In this document: positions 51,518-61,448 of the stretch, in pieces
How positions within the stretch are numbered: position 1 is the first letter of the stretch
Layout: each line of letters starts with the position of its first letter
NCBI GenBank assembly: GCA_965227065.1
Contig: CBDDFN010000020.1
Span: 682,001 to 746,000, forward strand
DNA: 64,000 nt
From: CBDDFN01 sp965227065
GTDB taxonomy: Bacteria; Pseudomonadota; Alphaproteobacteria; SPJN01
Reading direction: 5' to 3'
The notes under the pieces: generated by a model
The model's database searches: none
The model's input: only the letters and a program-made list of their open reading frames with translations
What the model was told of the DNA's origin: nothing
Position numbers and translations under genes: made by a program

Positions 51518-51838
51518 TTCGCCTTCATCCTGTCGCCAGATCGGCTCGCTGATTCACAAAAAGTAAACGATAACCGTCTGATTCTCATACAAGTTTGGTT
51601 AACCGGACCCTGCGGCCCAGCGTTCCAGCCCAGTCTTTACAGGACGCCCCTTTTGCGCCCACCCCTTCCTTGAAAGCTGACCCGTCCCCACGAGGTTTCG
51701 CTTCCAAAACGCCCAAAACTCTGGAGCGTGACGAGCTATGTATCATGGCCGGACTCGACCGTGAAGGGGTGTTTTGACGCAGAATTGCGGAGAATTCAAA
51801 GGCTTGTCCCGATCTGGGTCTTTCTTGGTCATCAAAGC
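51518..51838. other. Intergenic region upstream of the M23 gene
   Basis: 321 bases with no convincing gene. It should hold the M23 promoter. The sequence CGCAGAATTGCGGAGAATTC at 51778-51797 is close to the palindromic stretch near amiC (45047-45073 read on the minus strand). Open frames here are short and lack ribosome sites. Confidence 0.5.
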
Positions 51839-52612
51839 CTATCGGTAGAAATCGGGCATCAGCCCAGCCTTTTGGCGGGCCTGATCATTAAAAGGCGGTT
51901 TGGGCGCGCCCGCACGGGCTTGCGCCACCACCAACCGAAAATGGCTGGCCGGGTCTAACCCTTTGGTGTGGCACAGCTCTTCAAACCAGCGCCGGCCAAT
52001 GGCGACATGATTAATCTCGTCTGTGTAGATGATGTCGAGACAGCGTGCGGACGCCTCATCGCCATGGGCGCGCAGCCGTTCGACCGTGGCGGGCGTGACG
52101 TCAAGGCCGCGGGCTTCGTGAACCAATGGCACAACCGCAAGGCGTGACAGCAGGTCATGGCCTGTCTTTTCAGCCGATTGCCACAACCCGTCATGGGCAT
52201 CAAGCGCCCCGTAATGGAGGCCCATTTCCTCAAGCCGGTCGGCGAGCATCAGAAAATGCCGGGCCTCATCATCCACCACCGACAGCCAGTCTAGGGTGAA
52301 GGCGCGCGGCAGATCGCGGCCAAAACGGATGATGATGTCGGCGGCAAGGTCGATGGCATTGAGCTCAATATGGGCCAGCGCATGGATCAGCGCCTGACGG
52401 CCTTTCAGGCCCGCCTTGGTGCGTTTGGGCATGTCTCGGGGCGGCACAAGGCACGGCGTTGCAGGCCGCGCCGGTCGGTCGGGCGGCGTGGCATTGCCGA
52501 AATCGGCCCCGTTCCCGTCCAGCGCAGCGCAATGGGCGCGCGCGCATTCGGCTTTGGAGCGCGCATTGGCCGTGGTTAAAATATCGAGACAGGCTTGAGA
52601 GATCGTCAGCAT
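51839..52612 (-). CDS. DUF455 family ferritin-like protein
   Basis: 257 residues. Four-helix diiron pattern: Glu83, Glu116-x2-His119 (DEARH), Glu166, Glu199-x2-His202 (DEINH), with equal 33-residue spacing in each half, as expected for a ferritin-like diiron site. DUF455 is related to MiaE-like proteins but its reaction is unknown. It stands head-to-head with another diiron protein gene (start 52784), 171 bases away. No ribosome site is strong; another start is possible. Confidence 0.87.
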   Translation of the reverse strand: MLTISQACLDILTTANARSKAECARAHCAALDGNGADFGNATPPDRPARPATPCLVPPRDMPKRTKAGLKGRQALIHALAHIELNAIDLAADIIIRFGRDLPRAFTLDWLSVVDDEARHFLMLADRLEEMGLHYGALDAHDGLWQSAEKTGHDLLSRLAVVPLVHEARGLDVTPATVERLRAHGDEASARCLDIIYTDEINHVAIGRRWFEELCHTKGLDPASHFRLVVAQARAGAPKPPFNDQARQKAGLMPDFYR

Positions 52613-52783
52613 GGCCGCGCTCTAGCACAATCGGGGAAAGGGTGGAACGCAACAGCAGGGTTCCGCTTGATCGATCTGTTCGGATTTTAGAGTAATCGCA
52701 CTACGCAACCTTGCACTTGCGACAATCTGCGCTAAACTTGACGCATAAGTCATTTTCGGTGGACATGACAGAGAGGGATGGCA

Positions 52784-53992
52784 ATGCCGAGCTTGAGTGA
52801 AATTCGTATGGCCGTTGAAACCATGGCCAAGGACAAGCGCTTCGCGCTGAAACGCGCCTGGCAGCTCAATCAAATCAGCCTGGACCGGTTCCAGAAGGAC
52901 CCCGCTTACGAAGCGAACAATCCCAATCACTTTGTGCCGTTGATCGAGGTTGACCGCTATATGAAGCGGACCCCGCATTTCGACAAAATCATCTCGGCGA
53001 CCCACAATCATTTCTGGGACCCGTTCGACACCAAATATATCGACTTTTCCGAGCCGTTCGATATGGAAAACGAGATGTTGATCGAGCCCGAAATCTTCGC
53101 GCTTGAACTCCGCATTCCCAAAATTGCCGAACGGCTTGATGAGCAGCAGAAAGTGCGTCTGGTCAATGACTCGCTGCTGTGGACCTTGTCGAACATTCTG
53201 CATGGCGAGCAGGGCGCGCTGTCGCTGTCGGCGTCGCTGTGCCATGTTCTGAAAGACCCCGGTGCGCAGGAATATGCTGCCAATCAGGCGCGCGAAGAGG
53301 GCCGCCATGTCGCGGGCTTCACCCGCTATGTCGAGGCCCGCTGGGGCGCGCCTTTGCCGTGCTCGGACACGCTGGCCCGCGTGCTGGACGATGTGGTGAC
53401 GACTGATGTGGTCTACAAAAAGATTGTCGGCATGCAGATGCTGATTGAGGGCCTCGCCATGGGAGCGTTCGCGATGATCTTCGCCGATGCGCGTGACCCG
53501 CTGCTCAAGCATCTGATCCAGCTTGTCATGACCGACGAAGCCTTCCACCACAAGTTCGGCAAGATCTGGGCCGACAAGACCATCCCGCATCTGTCAACGG
53601 CGGAACGCAACAAGGTCGAGGACTGGGCGGTCGATATCTTCCAGGACCTGCTGATGAACCTGGTGAGCCCGGCGCAAAAGCGCATGATCTACAAGAATGT
53701 GGGGCTTGACTGGCGCTGGGTCCAAAAGACCATGCTGACCGAAATCAATCGCGATCAGTTCATGCGCGACGAGATGAAGAAGGACAACAATATCTTCCGC
53801 GTCCTCGTCAAAACACTGCTGCAAGCCGGCATCATCACCGACCGTACCAAAGACGTCTATGCCAACTGGGTGGATATGGATGAGCTGAAGTCGGAAGGCG
53901 AAACCACCGCTGGTGACGATATTGCCGAGGAAGGCATTCGCAAGCTTGAAATGATCAATTTCAGAAAGTCGACAAAAATCGCCGCCGAATAA
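52784..53992 (+). CDS. Ferritin-like diiron protein of unknown function
   Basis: About 402 residues from the second ATG (52784, GAGAGG 7 bases upstream; ATG at 52778 possible). I do not recognise a named family. It shows the diiron pattern Glu142, Glu172-x2-His175, Glu222, Glu252-x2-His255, with 30 residues between ligands in each half, as in ferritin-like oxygenases such as AurF or R2-like proteins. Many Met and aromatic residues fill the helices. No signal peptide. It ends in a strong terminator. An oxygen-activating enzyme is likely; substrate unknown. Confidence 0.75.
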   Translation: MPSLSEIRMAVETMAKDKRFALKRAWQLNQISLDRFQKDPAYEANNPNHFVPLIEVDRYMKRTPHFDKIISATHNHFWDPFDTKYIDFSEPFDMENEMLIEPEIFALELRIPKIAERLDEQQKVRLVNDSLLWTLSNILHGEQGALSLSASLCHVLKDPGAQEYAANQAREEGRHVAGFTRYVEARWGAPLPCSDTLARVLDDVVTTDVVYKKIVGMQMLIEGLAMGAFAMIFADARDPLLKHLIQLVMTDEAFHHKFGKIWADKTIPHLSTAERNKVEDWAVDIFQDLLMNLVSPAQKRMIYKNVGLDWRWVQKTMLTEINRDQFMRDEMKKDNNIFRVLVKTLLQAGIITDRTKDVYANWVDMDELKSEGETTAGDDIAEEGIRKLEMINFRKSTKIAAE

Positions 53993-54009
53993 GCGGTCGC
54001 ACACCAATC

Positions 54010-54039
54010 AAGGCCGGGCCATCGCGCCCGGCCTTTTTT
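54010..54039 (+). terminator. Rho-independent terminator of the diiron gene
   Basis: Perfect 10-bp stem AAGGCCGGGC / GCCCGGCCTT with a six-base loop and a six-T run, 17 bases after the stop codon. The minus-strand cupin gene ends 10 bases further on. Confidence 0.92.
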
Positions 54040-54048
54040 GTTAGCCCC

Positions 54049-54615
54049 TCAGCGTGGCGCGAGCGCCTTCATCGCCGGGGGCATTTTGTCGGGATGGATG
54101 GTCACACCATAGCGGGCGGCCACTTCGGCAATCGTGCCGCCGACTTCGGGCGCTGTCTTGGCGTCTCGCGCGCGTAACTCCATAGCAACGGCATCAAAGA
54201 AGCTTGCAAAAGCGCTCGGCGAAACCATGAGCAACAGGCGCGCAGGCGCATCGCTTTCGTTCCAGAAACCGTGCAGATGGCCGCGCTTCAACGCCACCAC
54301 CTGGCCCTGGCTTGCGATGATTGTTTCTTCGCCATCCAGAAAGTTGATTTCGCCTTCCAGCACATAAAAGAACTCGTCTTCCCTGCTGTGGCTGTGGGGT
54401 GGGGCGCCCATGGATTGCGGCGCGACTGTCAGTTCTGAAAAGGCGATGTCACGCTCGGTCTCGCTGCCATCAAGCAAGGTGTTGACCGAATGGCCGGGGA
54501 AGGGGATGGCGGGATTGGCCGCGGGGTCGCCGACAGTTGCGCCACCGGCAAAAGCTGGGCTGACCGCACACAGCGCGATGGCGCCTGCAAGCGTTGATCT
54601 TGTCTGTTTTCTCAT
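54049..54615 (-). CDS. Exported cupin-domain protein
   Basis: 188 residues with a signal peptide ending SPAFA, so periplasmic. Cupin motif 1 is APPHSHSREDEFFYVLEG (two His and Glu binding a metal), motif 2 GHLHGFWNES. Function unknown; could be a small oxygenase or a sugar-binding cupin. AGGGA precedes the ATG. It follows bcp by 19 bases and so is the third gene of a glnE-bcp-cupin unit. Confidence 0.82.
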   Translation of the reverse strand: MRKQTRSTLAGAIALCAVSPAFAGGATVGDPAANPAIPFPGHSVNTLLDGSETERDIAFSELTVAPQSMGAPPHSHSREDEFFYVLEGEINFLDGEETIIASQGQVVALKRGHLHGFWNESDAPARLLLMVSPSAFASFFDAVAMELRARDAKTAPEVGGTIAEVAARYGVTIHPDKMPPAMKALAPR

Positions 54616-54634
54616 TGTTGTCCCTGTTGCAGAT

Positions 54635-55102
54635 TTAGTTTTTGACGGCTTCCAGAACCGTTTCGACGTGACCGGCGACGCGAACCTTGGGCCAGATCTG
54701 TGCGATCTTGCCTTTCTCGTCGATCAGAAAGGTTGTGCGGACAATACCCATATAGGTTTTTCCGTAATTCTTTTTTTCCTGCCACACCCCATAGGCTTCG
54801 CACAGCGCCCCGTCTTCGTCTGAGACCAGCGTGACTTTGAGCTCATGCTTGTCGCGGAACTTATCATGCTTGGCGACCGTGTCTTTCGACACGCCCACCA
54901 CGATAGCGCCGGCGGCGTCGAACTCCTCAATCAACTCAGAAAATCCAATCGCCTGTTTGGTGCAGCCCGGCGTGTCGTCCTTGGGATAGAAATACAGCAC
55001 GACTTTTTTGCCTTTGCCGTCTCTCGACAGTTTGAACGTGCCGCCGCCATCGGTGGGCCGGTCAAAGTCAGGGGCTTTTGCGCCGATTTCAAGATCGCTC
55101 AT
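54635..55102 (-). CDS. bcp: Peroxiredoxin, Bcp/PrxQ type
   Basis: 155 residues from the ATG at 55100-55102, with GAGGAG 7 bases upstream. The peroxidatic Cys lies in PKDDTPGCTKQAIGF; the resolving Cys that often follows five residues later is absent, so it is probably a 1-Cys or atypical enzyme. It reduces hydroperoxides in the cytoplasm. It begins 10 bases after glnE, a pairing seen in other Alphaproteobacteria. Confidence 0.93.
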   Translation of the reverse strand: MSDLEIGAKAPDFDRPTDGGGTFKLSRDGKGKKVVLYFYPKDDTPGCTKQAIGFSELIEEFDAAGAIVVGVSKDTVAKHDKFRDKHELKVTLVSDEDGALCEAYGVWQEKKNYGKTYMGIVRTTFLIDEKGKIAQIWPKVRVAGHVETVLEAVKN

Positions 55103-55112
55103 TGTCGTCTCC

Positions 55113-58073
55113 TCATTCAAAGCTCAACGCGCCGTCAAGCTCTGCATTCCAGTCATCATCATGGGTGGCAGGGCTGCCCACCAGGGTTTCAAACAGCTCA
55201 AGCACAAAGCGCTGTGAAGCCACAAGCCCTTCACGCAAGGCCTCGAAGTTGGCAAAGCCGCTTTCCTCTGCCATACGCTTTTTGAGCAGGGTTGGAGCAG
55301 TGTCAGCCTCAAACCGGCCTTCAAGTGCGGTTCGCATAACCGATTGCAGATAGCGATATTGTTTGGCGGTCCGGACCAGCTGTGCGGCGTTATCAGGATT
55401 GAGGATTTTGTCGGTTCCAAGCCGGTCGAAAACCTCTTCTGCATCAAGGCCGATCAGACCGGGGTCGGAATGAGCGTGTACCAGGCTCAATGCTTGCGCG
55501 ATGAATTCAAGGTCCATCATGCCGCCTGGAACATGTTTGATGGCAAAAGGATCGGTGCGCTTGAAATGATCATGCAGTCTTTTTTGCATGGCTGCGACAT
55601 CGCCCAGCACAGCCTTTGAATCGCGTGGCCGGGCCAGGGCATCGCGCAGCGCTTGTTGCACCTGTGCGCCAAGACCGTCCTGGTCGGCAATGATGCGTGC
55701 TTTCAGGATCGCTTGATATTCATACGTCCAGGCCTGGTCGAGATAATAGCCGCGCAGGCTTTCAAGACGGGTGGCAATGGGTCCTTTCTGGCCCTGGGGA
55801 CGCATGCGCATATCAACTTCGTAAAGCTCGCCCTGTGCAGTCAGGGCCGACAATGCATTGATCATCCGTTGGGCGAGGCGGGCATAGTAGTGGCTGGGTG
55901 TCAGCGCACGTTTGCCATCGGATTGTTTGCTGCTTTCAGGGGCGTCATAGACAAAGACCAGGTCAATATCGGAATTCATGGTCATGTGCCGCTCGCCGAG
56001 CTTGCCGAGCGCGACAATGCCAAAACGGCCACCATCAATGACGCCATGCTGAACGGCAAATTCTTCGATTACGGCCGGAAACAACCCTTGCACCACCGCA
56101 TCGGCGACGTGACTGAGGCGCATGGCGGCTTCTGCGGCGTTCAATTCGCCGGAAATCAGCCGTGTGCCGATCAGGAATTTCTGGTCATTGGCCCAACGGC
56201 GGGCGGCATCGAGTACGTCTTCATAGTCGCGCGCGCCTTCGATCAGATAGGCCAGGTCGATCTTGGCGGCATCAAGCGTGGCGATCTGGTCATCGCAATC
56301 GCGATCGAGAAAAATGTCGAGCAGATTGGGTTTGCGTTCAAGCATACGGGCAAGCCGCGGGGCACCGGCCATGATGTCGGACAGCTGTTCCAGCAACCAG
56401 GGATTGGCCCGGATCAGGGAAAACAGCTGCACACCGGCGGGCAGGCGCGACAGAACCTCGTCAAAGCGCCCAAGGGCCAGATCGGGTTCATCGGCCTTGG
56501 CAAAGGCGTTGAGGATCGCGCCTTCCAGCTCATGGGCAAGCTCGCGCGAGCGTTCCGATTTCAGCGCGCGGTACTGACCCGATCGCCAGCGTTCGAGGAT
56601 TTGTTCCACAATCTGGGGCTGGGTGTAGCCAAGCGCGCTTAGATGCGGACTGTCGACATCTTCTATCGTGTCTTCCAGTTCGGGTTCGGCGCTTTGGAAC
56701 AGGGTGTCATAGGCCCGTTTGACGATGGCGAGCACGTCTTCATAGGCGAGGCGAAATGTTTCGGTATCCGCAAACCCCAGAAAGCGGGAAAAGCGCAGCA
56801 AGGCGTCGTCGTCCTTGGGCAGGGTCTGGGTCTGCTCATCATTCACCATTTGCAGGCGGTGTTCGATGGTGCGCAAAAATTTGTAGGCATCGGACAGAGC
56901 ATCGCGGGTTGGGCTGTCAATATGACCGGCTTGGGCCAGCCGGTTCAGCCCTTCAAGGGTGCCGGACACGCGCAAATGCCGGTCACGCCCGCCTGCCACC
57001 ATCTGCTGGGTCTGCACAAAAAATTCGATCTCGCGAATACCGCCGCGCCCAAGCTTCACATTATGGCCGGGCAGCCGGAAGGGGCCTGATCGTTGCTGGG
57101 CGCGGATTTTTTCCGTGATCGCCTCAACCTCGGCAATAGCGTTGAAATCAAGCGCGGTGCGCCACACAAAGGGCTGTATGTGATCAAGAAAGGCTGCACC
57201 TAATTTTGTATCGCCCGCCATCGGCCGGGCCTTGATCATGGCTGAGCGTTCCCAGTTTTGACCGGTTGATTCATAGTAGGATTCGGCGGCTTCGACCGAC
57301 AGAGCCACCGGTGTGATCGACGCATCGGGTCGCAGGCGCAGGTCGGTGCGGAAGACATAACCGTCAGCGGTCCGCTCCTGCATGATCTTGACCAGATCGC
57401 GCGTCATGCGGACGTAAAACTCATTGGGTGATTTGCGCCCGGTATAGATCGATTTGGCCTTGTCGGCATCAAACAGCACGATGAGGTCAATGTCGGATGA
57501 ATAGTTGAGTTCCAGCGCGCCAAGCTTGCCCATGCCGATTACGGTGAGGCCCGATTGCGTGCCGGGATGGTCCGGGCTTGCAAGGGTGATCTCGCCGCGC
57601 TCCGCCGCTGATCGGGTCAACCAGTCAATGGCGGCGCCGACACTGGCGTCTGCGTAGCGGCTCAAGGCCCGTGTGATTGCCTCGACATCCCACAGCCCCG
57701 CGCAGTCGGCGAGCGCCAGTCCCAGAGCGAGCTTTTCCTTTCCCAGCCGCAAATGCTGCATTAACTCGGACTGCGAGGCCGAAGCTGCGCCCAGATCAGG
57801 ATGGGAGAACGCCTCGGCAATGACTTCGGCGACCGGATCCTCACCGGCCTGCGCCATAATTTTGACCAAAATCTCTGTGTTCTGCCGGATGAGCTGGCTC
57901 AGAAACGGGCTTGCCGCAAACACGCCTGCCAGAAACTTGGACCAGTCCGGATGATGGGTGAGTTCTGCGCCAAGCTCTGGCTTTGTTTCCAGCCAGTCCA
58001 GATAGCGGGACGGCTGATCGCCGCTCTCAGGGGCTTTGGGACGATAAGGATGGTCGGGAAGCGGTTCGATCAT
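55113..58073 (-). CDS. glnE: Glutamine synthetase adenylyltransferase/deadenylase
   Basis: 986 residues, the full length. Two nucleotidyltransferase domains: GMGKLGALELNYSSDIDLIV in the N-terminal half (deadenylation) and GLGKLGERHMTMNSDIDLVF in the C-terminal half (adenylylation), each followed by a GlnD-like helical domain. It switches glutamine synthetase off and on in response to PII proteins. First gene of glnE-bcp-cupin, divergent from the AsmA-like gene. Confidence 0.96.
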   Translation of the reverse strand: MIEPLPDHPYRPKAPESGDQPSRYLDWLETKPELGAELTHHPDWSKFLAGVFAASPFLSQLIRQNTEILVKIMAQAGEDPVAEVIAEAFSHPDLGAASASQSELMQHLRLGKEKLALGLALADCAGLWDVEAITRALSRYADASVGAAIDWLTRSAAERGEITLASPDHPGTQSGLTVIGMGKLGALELNYSSDIDLIVLFDADKAKSIYTGRKSPNEFYVRMTRDLVKIMQERTADGYVFRTDLRLRPDASITPVALSVEAAESYYESTGQNWERSAMIKARPMAGDTKLGAAFLDHIQPFVWRTALDFNAIAEVEAITEKIRAQQRSGPFRLPGHNVKLGRGGIREIEFFVQTQQMVAGGRDRHLRVSGTLEGLNRLAQAGHIDSPTRDALSDAYKFLRTIEHRLQMVNDEQTQTLPKDDDALLRFSRFLGFADTETFRLAYEDVLAIVKRAYDTLFQSAEPELEDTIEDVDSPHLSALGYTQPQIVEQILERWRSGQYRALKSERSRELAHELEGAILNAFAKADEPDLALGRFDEVLSRLPAGVQLFSLIRANPWLLEQLSDIMAGAPRLARMLERKPNLLDIFLDRDCDDQIATLDAAKIDLAYLIEGARDYEDVLDAARRWANDQKFLIGTRLISGELNAAEAAMRLSHVADAVVQGLFPAVIEEFAVQHGVIDGGRFGIVALGKLGERHMTMNSDIDLVFVYDAPESSKQSDGKRALTPSHYYARLAQRMINALSALTAQGELYEVDMRMRPQGQKGPIATRLESLRGYYLDQAWTYEYQAILKARIIADQDGLGAQVQQALRDALARPRDSKAVLGDVAAMQKRLHDHFKRTDPFAIKHVPGGMMDLEFIAQALSLVHAHSDPGLIGLDAEEVFDRLGTDKILNPDNAAQLVRTAKQYRYLQSVMRTALEGRFEADTAPTLLKKRMAEESGFANFEALREGLVASQRFVLELFETLVGSPATHDDDWNAELDGALSFE

Positions 58074-58216
58074 GAAACAGGCTTTTGGCGTCTATGGCAG
58101 AAAGGCGCAGTTTGGCGGGGTTTGAATTGGCGGTGCAAGCCCGTTAAGGCTACAACAGGGACAGGGTTTATGCCATCGCGCGCGGCCCTTTTGGCATGTG
58201 AAGGATCAGACAAAGA

Positions 58217-61200
58217 GTGGTCAGACGGACAACGCGCATCGTCACTTTGATATTTGGTGCCTTGATTGCCTCGGTGGCAATCGTGCTGGGCGCGCTTGTC
58301 TATGAGCTGACGCAAGGCCCGATTTCGCTGAGTTTCCTCACGCCGTATCTCGAGCCGGCGCTTGATGACAATGATATGGGCGTTGATGTCGATCTCGATG
58401 ACACAATCCTGACCTGGAACCGGGAATCCCAGGCGCTGGAATTGCTGCTTATCAATGTCGAAATTCGCGGCGAGGATGGCGAGTTGATGGCTGCGTTCCC
58501 GCGCCTGCAAATGGGGCTGTCGGGGCTCGCGCTGACGCGCGGTATGCTGGCGCCGACCTTTGTCGCCGTGCGGGGATTGAGCGTGCGGCTGGTGCGTAAA
58601 GAAGACGGCACGCTGACCCTTGCGGTGATCATGCCGCGATCGGACCGCACGGAAGAGCGGGACGAAACCGATCTGATCGCTGAATTGCTGGACGAACCCG
58701 ATCGTTCGAAAGCAAGCGGCTGGCTCACCGAAATGACGGTACGGGGCGCTGATCTGATCTATGAAGACCGCCGCGCAGGCGCGACCTGGCCCATGAAGAT
58801 TGCCGAGCTTAATCTAAAGCGCGATGAACAAGGCGTTCAGATCGAGATGACCGGCGATGTTATCGGGGCATCCCCCGATGATCGCTGGCCGGTTGTGTTC
58901 AACGCGTCTTACAGCCGGTCCTTTGACTTGATGACAGCAGAGATTTCGGTCGACCGCGTCACGCTGGGCCAGATTGCCCGCCGCATTGATGTGTTGAAAG
59001 ATTATGCCGGGGTGGAAGTTCCGGTGCAGGGCACGGTTCTATCGTCTTATCAATTGTCAGACGGGCCGCGCGATTTTTCTTTCGCCTTTACGATCGGTGC
59101 CGGCAAGATCGAAGCCGGTGACATGTTTGACGAGCCCGTCACATTGCAAAGCGGGACGCTGGAAGGCCGGTTTGATTGGATTGCCGGTGAGATCGGGCTG
59201 GAGAAATTCACCCTGACCAATGGCGCTTTTGCTTTTGCTTCCCAGGGCAGCGTCAAACTCAGGGAAGACGGCGCGGACCTGTCGCTGCGCGGCAAATTTG
59301 ATGAGATGTCCATCGATGACCTCAAGCGCTATTGGCCCAAAGGCGCGGGCGAGGGTGCGCGTGTCTGGGTGGTTGAAAACATGATCGGCGGCATGATCCA
59401 TGATGCAGATTTTGTCGTTAATGTCCCCGCGGCCGTTCTTGCGGGCAAGGCGGAACTCGCCAAGGACGGCATTGACGTCAAATTCCGGCTTGAGGATGGC
59501 GCGGCCAGTGTCTTTGGGGAACTGCCACCCTTGACCGAGGCGCGCGCCACCGCCCATCTCACCGCACACACTTATCAGATGGATATTGAGCATGCGAAAG
59601 CCGGGCCCAACACGCTGAAAGAAGGCTTTTTCCTTGTGCGCGATTTGCGCGAGAAGGGCGGCGACAGTGATGTGCGGCTGGTGCTTTATGGGCAATTGCC
59701 CGACGTGCTTGCGATGATCGACCGCAAACCGCTGAACCTGCCCTCCAAGTTGGGACTTGATCCCGGCGCTTTCGAGGGCGAAACCGCTACCCGGCTTCAC
59801 ATGGTGGTACCGCTGCGTAAAGAGGCCGGGCTTGATCAGCTGCAATTCGCAGTCGTGTCCAATCTGCGCAAGGTCAAGCTACCCGATTTTGTTCCCGGCT
59901 TTGATATGCGCGATGCCGCATTTGAGCTGCGCAGCGACAGCAAGACCATGTCAGCCAAGGGTGAGTTGTCAATCAATGGTGTCAGGGCGCTCGCCAGCTG
60001 GAATGAAAATTTCAACGCGCCGCAGGGCCAGGCCACATCGATCTTCCGTGGATCGCTCGCAACAAGTTCTGAGGACCGCAAGGCGTTGGGGTTTGATTTT
60101 GTCCCGTGGCTTGATGGCCCCGTGCCACTCAATCTGGAAATCATGGGACAGGGTGGCGATATTTTTCATGTCGATATCGACGCCAATTTGCGCAACGCCA
60201 AACTTCAGATCGCACCGCTTGAATGGATTAAAAATGCGGGATCGCAAAGCCAGCTTTCCTTGCGGTTTGTTCCGCAGCCCGGCGGCGGGTTGACCTTTCC
60301 GGTTTTCAGCCTGCAAGGGCCGGACCATGCCATTGAAGGCCGCTTCGCGCTTGATACAAACGGCGTGCCGGCAAGCGCGGAGTTTTCGCGCGTTGCGATT
60401 GCTTCAATCGTTGATGGCGCGATGAGCCTGAAGCCCAAGGCCGGCGGCGGCTATGACGGCACAATTGAAGGGACATTTTTGCGCCTTCCCAATCCGCTAG
60501 GCGAGACAGATCCGGATTTAAGCGAAGACGCCGCCGAAGACAGCGAAATCACCTTGCCCGATTTCACCGGCAGGCTTGCCTTTGAAAAGGTCATGCTGGG
60601 GGATGCGCTGGTGCTCAATGGACTGATTGGATCGGTTGAGGCGGAGAATGGCACGCTCGCCCGGGTCAATCTGGATGCCACGCTGGATGACGGCAAATCA
60701 TTGCGGGCCAAGCTTGAACCGGTGGACGGGACCACGCGCGAGCTTAAGATCCTGACCGAAAATGCCGGCAAGGTACTGGAAGGTCTGGGTCTGATCGACA
60801 ATGCCAAAGGCGGCACAATGACGGTGGGCATGACGCTGACGCCTGGACCCAACGAGACGATGACATATGCGGGGGGGCTGCAAGCCCAGGCCTTGCGCAT
60901 TGTTGAATTACCCGCGCTTGGCCAGATCCTCAATTTGAGTTCCCTGACGGGTATTGCCGGGGCGCTGCAAGGCGAAGGGTTGTTGTTTGAGACCGTCGAG
61001 ATCCCGTTTGAAAGCCGGCCTGAGGGCATCCGTATTGATAATGCGCGCGCCATCGGTCCGTCGGTCGGCATTCATTTCCGGGGGCTGGTTGGTGATGATG
61101 GCTCACTCGATATGGGTGGCACGGTGGCACCGGCCTACACGCTCAACTCCCTGATCGGCTATGTGCCGATCATTGGCGAGCTGTTGGCAGGCGGGGAAGG

Positions 61201-61381
61201 CCAGGGGCTGATTGCGGTGAATTTCACCGCGCGCGGCCCCGCCGATGACATCAAAATCAATGCCAATCCCCTGTCGGCCCTGACGCCGGGTTTTCTGCGT
61301 GGAATTTTCGGCACACCGGGGAAGGAAAAAGATCAGCAAGCCCAAGCACCTGGGCCATCACAGCGCGCGCGCGCCCGGTGA
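58217..61381 (+). CDS. Large AsmA/YhdP-like inner-membrane-anchored protein
   Basis: 1,054 residues from a GTG start. One N-terminal helix (about 8-30) anchors a long periplasmic part rich in beta-strands, with DUF3971-like features in the middle and an AsmA-like C-terminal region (EGLLFETVEIPFESRPEGIRI onward). The TamB/YhdP/AsmA group forms hydrophobic grooves that carry phospholipids to the outer membrane. The C-terminus ends in a short Gln/Arg-rich tail. It is divergent from glnE and convergent with tyrS. Confidence 0.85.
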   Translation: MVRRTTRIVTLIFGALIASVAIVLGALVYELTQGPISLSFLTPYLEPALDDNDMGVDVDLDDTILTWNRESQALELLLINVEIRGEDGELMAAFPRLQMGLSGLALTRGMLAPTFVAVRGLSVRLVRKEDGTLTLAVIMPRSDRTEERDETDLIAELLDEPDRSKASGWLTEMTVRGADLIYEDRRAGATWPMKIAELNLKRDEQGVQIEMTGDVIGASPDDRWPVVFNASYSRSFDLMTAEISVDRVTLGQIARRIDVLKDYAGVEVPVQGTVLSSYQLSDGPRDFSFAFTIGAGKIEAGDMFDEPVTLQSGTLEGRFDWIAGEIGLEKFTLTNGAFAFASQGSVKLREDGADLSLRGKFDEMSIDDLKRYWPKGAGEGARVWVVENMIGGMIHDADFVVNVPAAVLAGKAELAKDGIDVKFRLEDGAASVFGELPPLTEARATAHLTAHTYQMDIEHAKAGPNTLKEGFFLVRDLREKGGDSDVRLVLYGQLPDVLAMIDRKPLNLPSKLGLDPGAFEGETATRLHMVVPLRKEAGLDQLQFAVVSNLRKVKLPDFVPGFDMRDAAFELRSDSKTMSAKGELSINGVRALASWNENFNAPQGQATSIFRGSLATSSEDRKALGFDFVPWLDGPVPLNLEIMGQGGDIFHVDIDANLRNAKLQIAPLEWIKNAGSQSQLSLRFVPQPGGGLTFPVFSLQGPDHAIEGRFALDTNGVPASAEFSRVAIASIVDGAMSLKPKAGGGYDGTIEGTFLRLPNPLGETDPDLSEDAAEDSEITLPDFTGRLAFEKVMLGDALVLNGLIGSVEAENGTLARVNLDATLDDGKSLRAKLEPVDGTTRELKILTENAGKVLEGLGLIDNAKGGTMTVGMTLTPGPNETMTYAGGLQAQALRIVELPALGQILNLSSLTGIAGALQGEGLLFETVEIPFESRPEGIRIDNARAIGPSVGIHFRGLVGDDGSLDMGGTVAPAYTLNSLIGYVPIIGELLAGGEGQGLIAVNFTARGPADDIKINANPLSALTPGFLRGIFGTPGKEKDQQAQAPGPSQRARAR

Positions 61382-61448
61382 TCCCGATCAACCCGCGAGC
61401 CGGATTGATGAAATCCTGCCGCCGCCTGAACCTGTATCACCGTAGGGG

